From Prosthecobacter debontii (GTDB lineage: Bacteria; Verrucomicrobiota; Verrucomicrobiia; Chthoniobacterales; Chthoniobacteraceae): 64,000 bases of DNA. Below are positions 62,801 to 64,000 of this stretch, piece after piece; positions within the stretch are counted from its first letter, which is position 1, and each line of letters begins with the position of its first letter. The stretch covers positions 1-64,000 of the forward strand of contig CAMAUI010000008.1 in the NCBI GenBank assembly GCA_945861385.1. The letters are read 5' to 3'. The notes under the pieces were generated by a model that was given only the letters and a program-made list of their open reading frames with translations, did not search any database and was not told where the DNA came from. The translations under genes and the position numbers were made by a program.

Positions 62801-64000
62801 CGTCGCTGCTGATGGTCAGCGAACCGGCGTACCCGGCGTCCATCGAGGTGATGTCCACCACGTCGGCGCCGCTGTTCGCATTGATCGTGAGCGAGGTCGT
62901 CGGGTTCGTGAAATCCACCAGTTCGCCCAGCGTCGAATCGATCCGCATGTCGAGCGTCCCGCCGTTGGTGAGCGTGATGGTCTCCGCGCCGCCGGTGAAG
63001 GTGAACACGCGGTTCACAGCGTCGAGATTGTCCGTGACCGGCTCGAGGCCCGCGTAGGTGATCGTCCCCGCGAGGGCGCCGGCCAGCGTCACGCTGCCGT
63101 CGTTCGCGTTGGTAAAGGAGTGCGTCACCATCGTGGTCGTGCCGCCGGTCAGTGTCAGCGCGTCGCCGATCGTCTGGCCGCCTCCATTATATATCAGCGC
63201 GCCGAGCGCGGTGAAATCGCCGCCGCTGAAATCCAGCGTCAGCAGGTCGTCCCCGCCGGAGCCGTTGAAGGTGAGCCCCGCGGTGATGGAGGCGAGCGCG
63301 ATGGTCAGCGTCTTATTACTATTACTGAGCGTGCCGCCGGCGGGTGCGCTGGCGAATGCTTGCGTCGCGTCGGTGATGACGAGGTTTGCGCCGCTGATGC
63401 TCACGGTGAGGTTGTTTGCCACGCCGACCGTGTCGGCGATGGTCAGATTCCCGGCGCTGAGGGTCGGCGTAAGCGTGCCTGTGCCCTGGCCAAAAATCAC
63501 GTAGCTCGCACCGGAGGCGGAGCCGTTCGGATCCGCACCGCGAGCGCCAACGATGAGGTCATCAGTCCCGTCGCCATTGATGTCGCCCGCTCCGCTCACC
63601 GACCAGCCGGAGTAGTCGCCGCCCGCGACGCCGCTGATCTTGAAGCCGTTGGTACCCGTGAGCCCCGAGAGATTCACATTCGCCGCAAAGCCCGTATTTT
63701 TCCCGAAGACCACGTAGCTCGCACCGGAGTCGGTGCCGTTCGGGTCCGCATAGCGAGCGCCGACGATGAGGTCATCAATCCCGTCGCCATTGATGTCCCC
63801 CGCCGCGCTCACCGAGCAGCCGGAGAAGTCGGTGCCCGCTTCGCCGTTGATCTGAAAGCCATTCGTCCCCGTCAGGCTCGACAGTTCCAGATTCGGCGCA
63901 AAGACCGCGCGGCTCCCGAAGACCACATAGCTCGCCCCGGAGTAGCTGACGCTGTTCGGGTCGGCATAGGGAGCGCCGACGATGAGGTCATCAATCCCGT
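53817..64000 (-). CDS. giant FG-GAP and beta-strand-repeat surface protein (5' end beyond window)
   Basis: The frame runs at least 3393 codons from the right edge to a stop at 53817. The frame stays open past the track start at 63926 (GIDDLIVGAPYADPNSVSYSG), so the true start is outside. The visible N-terminal part has FG-GAP integrin-like repeats (GDINGDGIDDLIVGARYADPNGT) at about 63500-64000. The rest is a low-complexity beta-rich array of Gly, Thr, Ser, Asn and Asp (LTISGAG..., NITLTAGE...) like filamentous haemagglutinin or large autotransporter passengers. About eight degenerate 75-residue units recur at 58.4-59.9 kb (NGLxAINLDAGxGxxxLTLTAG type). I see no autotransporter barrel or sorting motif at the C-terminus. 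It is probably a secreted adhesin or surface-layer protein. Confidence 0.88.
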   Translation of the reverse strand, partial: GIDDLIVGAPYADPNSVSYSGASYVVFGSRAVFAPNLELSSLTGTNGFQINGEAGTDFSGCSVSAAGDINGDGIDDLIVGARYADPNGTDSGASYVVFGKNTGFAANVNLSGLTGTNGFKISGVAGGDYSGWSVSGAGDINGDGTDDLIVGARGADPNGSASGASYVIFGQGTGTLTPTLSAGNLTIADTVGVANNLTVSISGANLVITDATQAFASAPAGGTLSNSNKTLTIALASITAGLTFNGSGGDDLLTLDFSGGDFTALGALIYNGGGQTIGDALTLTGGTTTMVTHSFTNANDGSVTLAGALAGTITYAGLEPVTDNLDAVNRVFTFTGGAETITLTNGGTLDMRIDSTLGELVDFTNPTTSLTINANSGADVVDITSMDAGYAGSLTISSDGGDTATISAGLPTLSSIAVTAATINLNTVTTSGTQTYTGNVTLQSSTTLNTTNSAVSITGTINGTTANTESLTIGAGSGAITLGGAIGGGTTLSNLTTTSGSAAFALPAITLGGNLGVTTSGGAITDSGNLSVGGLATFSAGASAITLGGGGETTNFGSLRFVGGVVTIQEDSALVIGGASGSSATTLSLTASGAITQTQTITATGVSSFSAGANAITLSLANALTGAVTLSNSGANNVALVDTLALSIATSSVGSGTLALTGAGISQTGVITQAAGAGAVTLTAGTGAISLALGNNFTGAVTASSTGVGTGINLNDASGGLSIASVTTSNGAVTLSATGGALDVLIATAGTGGAINLTTTTSGNITLGNVTTSGTATLNAAGAIEENGADGGADLTAGTAGLTAASGIGAAGAIETALANLSGTSATGGIALTNAGALSVTGLSATASGNITLANTGSISTSGAVSAASGTITFTAASPLTVAANMTASGDITLTAGEISDSPTFADALTVNGGVTVRSTAGNVTLRAGDDVCLLAGSTVTAFAAVNIIAGFGDLDSYGNAKLLGTINTGAAFTLVAPGDIIVGLINAPGQAVTLTSGNGGAGGGIFDTNDAGEDIIADTLSLNAVLNVAAAGQGLPAATSIKLETDVNNLDSLVRVGGSGNTTIVNTGALTYDGAGNGGTSGNVTITATSPLTIAGSISSPGNITLTAGETNDPGVFADDLTLNGGVGISSTGGNITLRAGDGIITNGNTIGATGTVTLTAAFGDLDSQGEVTLTGDNFNTSSATLITARNDITHTSSLATNGSLTLTSAVGDIFHGGPSLAGTSTTFTATAGSVTLDDVVNSIVNAFNTVDITAGNGDIIWLSNSVNGTTVTLTAGGADGDIGALGAELDTSSTDLIFTGTGTGAVFINNGGNTNVQGSTGSGNITFVNNGNLTVAGNLTVAGNISTTGDVSLSSVANSIFWTAGTVSGDDLTLSSEFIGAPGASVKTSVNTLTTSTFGGDQDITEANGLNAISLDAAGPRYIALTLTAGSLLDTDGAADITVSDASFTLSGAGAAIGSGANNIQTTVDFLTTATNNGNQFITESNGLLGLDMDAGTGDLTLTLTTDDLTDGDGSTDITADDASITLLDLAAMIGALDPIQTAVNTLTSFTVGGTQYFEESNGLDAISLDAGLSSITLDVTAGDLSDADGLTDVTAFALSVTLDGVGASIGAGTPIHTSITSLATITSDGNQSFRESNGISILNLAAGTGTVDLTLVLGSLVDGDGTAAITAAIASIVTLGAGATIGDAIDDIRTSVDSLTTTTNNGDLFLTEDNGLTALNLAAGTGDIMLTLTAGGITDADPAADITGVDATITAPDGMGTLANRIRTNVSTLTTDTTDTDQFILEDSGLSAINLDAGVGSVNILLTAGAVSDLDPGTDAAAGGFTVTAPAGIGSALNPISTEISTLAASATTAGIFVDNSGPMDIASATTSAGDIVINNYGAADYLSVTVTVIGDLSISGTVSTPDDITITAHEINDNLDVPPPYTNDLTIAGTGSVSGDTVMLLAGDDLIIDGTVTSAGFMTLYAGYNDQDMYGNVTITGTITPGGGLSLTSIGDILLSVISAPGVTVNLTSLAGSILDNNDNDYPAETPLLPAFVIDIIAATVNLSAFNSIGESTDTIEMSVNTLDTASAINNGIWLWNTQALAVNIVSSFGDDIELNSEGTMTVNGPISQNNGNGIRLFATGATADMSLLGSVNTNDAGGPNGGNITISAGNLVALNPASSITVIGSATVTLNAGWPNQPGAFDSNPAADLTISGLLDIGASDLELTAPDNVILSGGAADIIAGSLTVHAYRDESDVATGRSFIQNHVDSTVQVGEVLIEAADVTLAGTIDAGSGDIDVYPSDVASDIFINDNTNNGGGNGFGLNLSLTDMLALHSNGGTISIGEPATTGTVFIGRLGTVGFGLIDANYTIYGGEIDFNGGLVLADNNTLTLDSDGAILGIGATSLDAVVGGPQGTLVISAQSDVTLYTRVTRLGIANVVGGDLSINNSDSAMEVVGAVDAENVLLQTGPSLLTVSAAITANAGMGNGDVTLIQDQLSLNAAVTGDGLLTIKGYRNDTTIGLGDAAAGTLSIRSAELGFLTDGFAQIDIGWADQEGEITIDNQEGEITIDTPAGSPVTFHDPVVIDGSLTSGSVVINDGVLVGDDDASFTILASQITFSGVTAGVQTAGGEIFIEGRQFLGTETTIESNGGNIDLYGTINGTEAFVVNAGAGDVYINGSRTPVPSGTSLGGENALSSIDVTGGQLTLRPNIRTTGAQTFTASTGILALGGRFTSLNPGGDITFNGALELALKIAITARDQDIIFNGTVDSTAAGNGGLTLDAGTGSIEFNGAVGSNEPLKDFRILNAGQLAISGGFEGTEFIVDLDELDLNGLPDSVVISGKIEIHTHSATTILEIGGTESLDPNTLSLSEDDIKAFADGADSMLMTRSGDQPVNVVGPVTFHDPTTIRQAGISQPINVDATITGDTADGGITLVSRATRLNADITASGGGNIDIQDAILETDITLDTSAGGGNVTLRSTLNASTGGENLNILTGTGSATINASNRFTSPVAVLPGTITITGDDARIDKNISMGALVIDGGGTTYLKGRIQTTGAGGQDYSDPIELIGNTEFRSHAALGAIHLGSTLDSDPSNLTKTFTLRINNTVAVIGSTVVMFDAGVGQTRELNSLRIKTGGDVVFGAGADAAVAILNLRAGNFEVQDVLSTSTQTYHGVGTFSGEISASKLTITNFGDLVRNDAWVVTGLATLTAKDFDITVAGLGNQFGELKLTAVNATIEVDGNTALKGARITGTLGVTTHAGVGAGDLGQTGRLSRINRFEANLAGSLDFSLDGTRIYEVGDIIAGGSIELLLHGARYVLLDGTITAGGNITLAANAYGGGGSFRTGGSGITINPVGRYIVYSYFAADTFDGTDLRSDLGGLVDEEVGIVHPALPASADNVLAYIRESH
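56327..56380. repeat. perfect 27-bp tandem duplication in the giant gene
   Basis: TGTCTATCGTGATCTCGCCCTCCTGAT is present twice without a mismatch (56327-56353 and 56354-56380). It adds nine residues (EITIDNQEG) in frame. It looks recent. Confidence 0.9.
59961..59996. repeat. perfect 18-bp tandem duplication in the giant gene
   Basis: GTTGCCGGCGACCGTGAG occurs twice in tandem (59961-59978 and 59979-59996), encoding NLTVAG twice, in frame. Confidence 0.9.

Overview
The window is high-GC, densely coded bacterial chromosome with no phage, plasmid, IS or CRISPR signature, and I found no rRNA or tRNA gene. The gene content (paired PSD1-type cytochrome and DUF1501 genes, DUF1080, delta-60/He_PIG surface proteins, FecR-TPR protein, giant autotransporter-like repeat proteins) points to the Planctomycetota-Verrucomicrobiota-Chlamydiota group. 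Verrucomicrobiota (Chthoniobacter-like) is the best guess. That assignment is inference from family content, not from a marker-gene tree.

Layout. 1-11 kb: a FecR-TPR protein cut by the left edge, a lone exported protein, and a 2500-residue secreted protein built from delta-60 repeats, a Calx-beta domain, a trypsin-like protease domain and He_PIG Ig-like repeats. 11-24 kb: the DUF1501/PSD1 region. One DUF1501 gene and a threonine aldolase lie on the minus strand. A tight plus-strand run follows: PSD1, PSD1, formylglycine-generating-enzyme-like protein, DUF1501, DUF1501. 24-31 kb: single secreted proteins (HExxH metallopeptidase, DUF1080, PQQ-type propeller, CotH kinase), a HicBA toxin-antitoxin pair beside the decayed tail of an unknown gene, and a small MITE-like palindrome. 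31-36 kb: housekeeping genes, with a GT4 glycogen synthase divergent from an sppA-CPBP-thiL-tsaE-tsaB run whose genes overlap.

36-45.5 kb: a nitrate-type ABC transporter operon on the minus strand (binding protein, permease, a small CBM48 glycogen-binding protein, two ATPases, an outer-membrane porin). Next come hupE, a divergent LysR regulator, metK and a small unknown gene. 46-53.7 kb: a duplicated-domain secreted protein, mnmE-pyrD, a NIPSNAP protein and an ExbB-ExbD-TonB energy transducer operon. 53.8-64 kb: a single minus-strand gene of at least 3393 codons, cut by the right edge, with FG-GAP repeats followed by thousands of residues of beta-strand repeats.

Together the genes describe a Gram-negative cell with a large investment in exported and surface proteins (Tat and Sec signals, TonB energisation, two giant repeat proteins). 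It also has nitrate-type uptake through a dedicated porin. The intergenic regions carry GC-rich palindromes of a REP-like style, one inside a near-perfect hairpin flanked by a 10-bp direct repeat. Many long reading frames on the opposite strand are GC-driven shadows and were left out.
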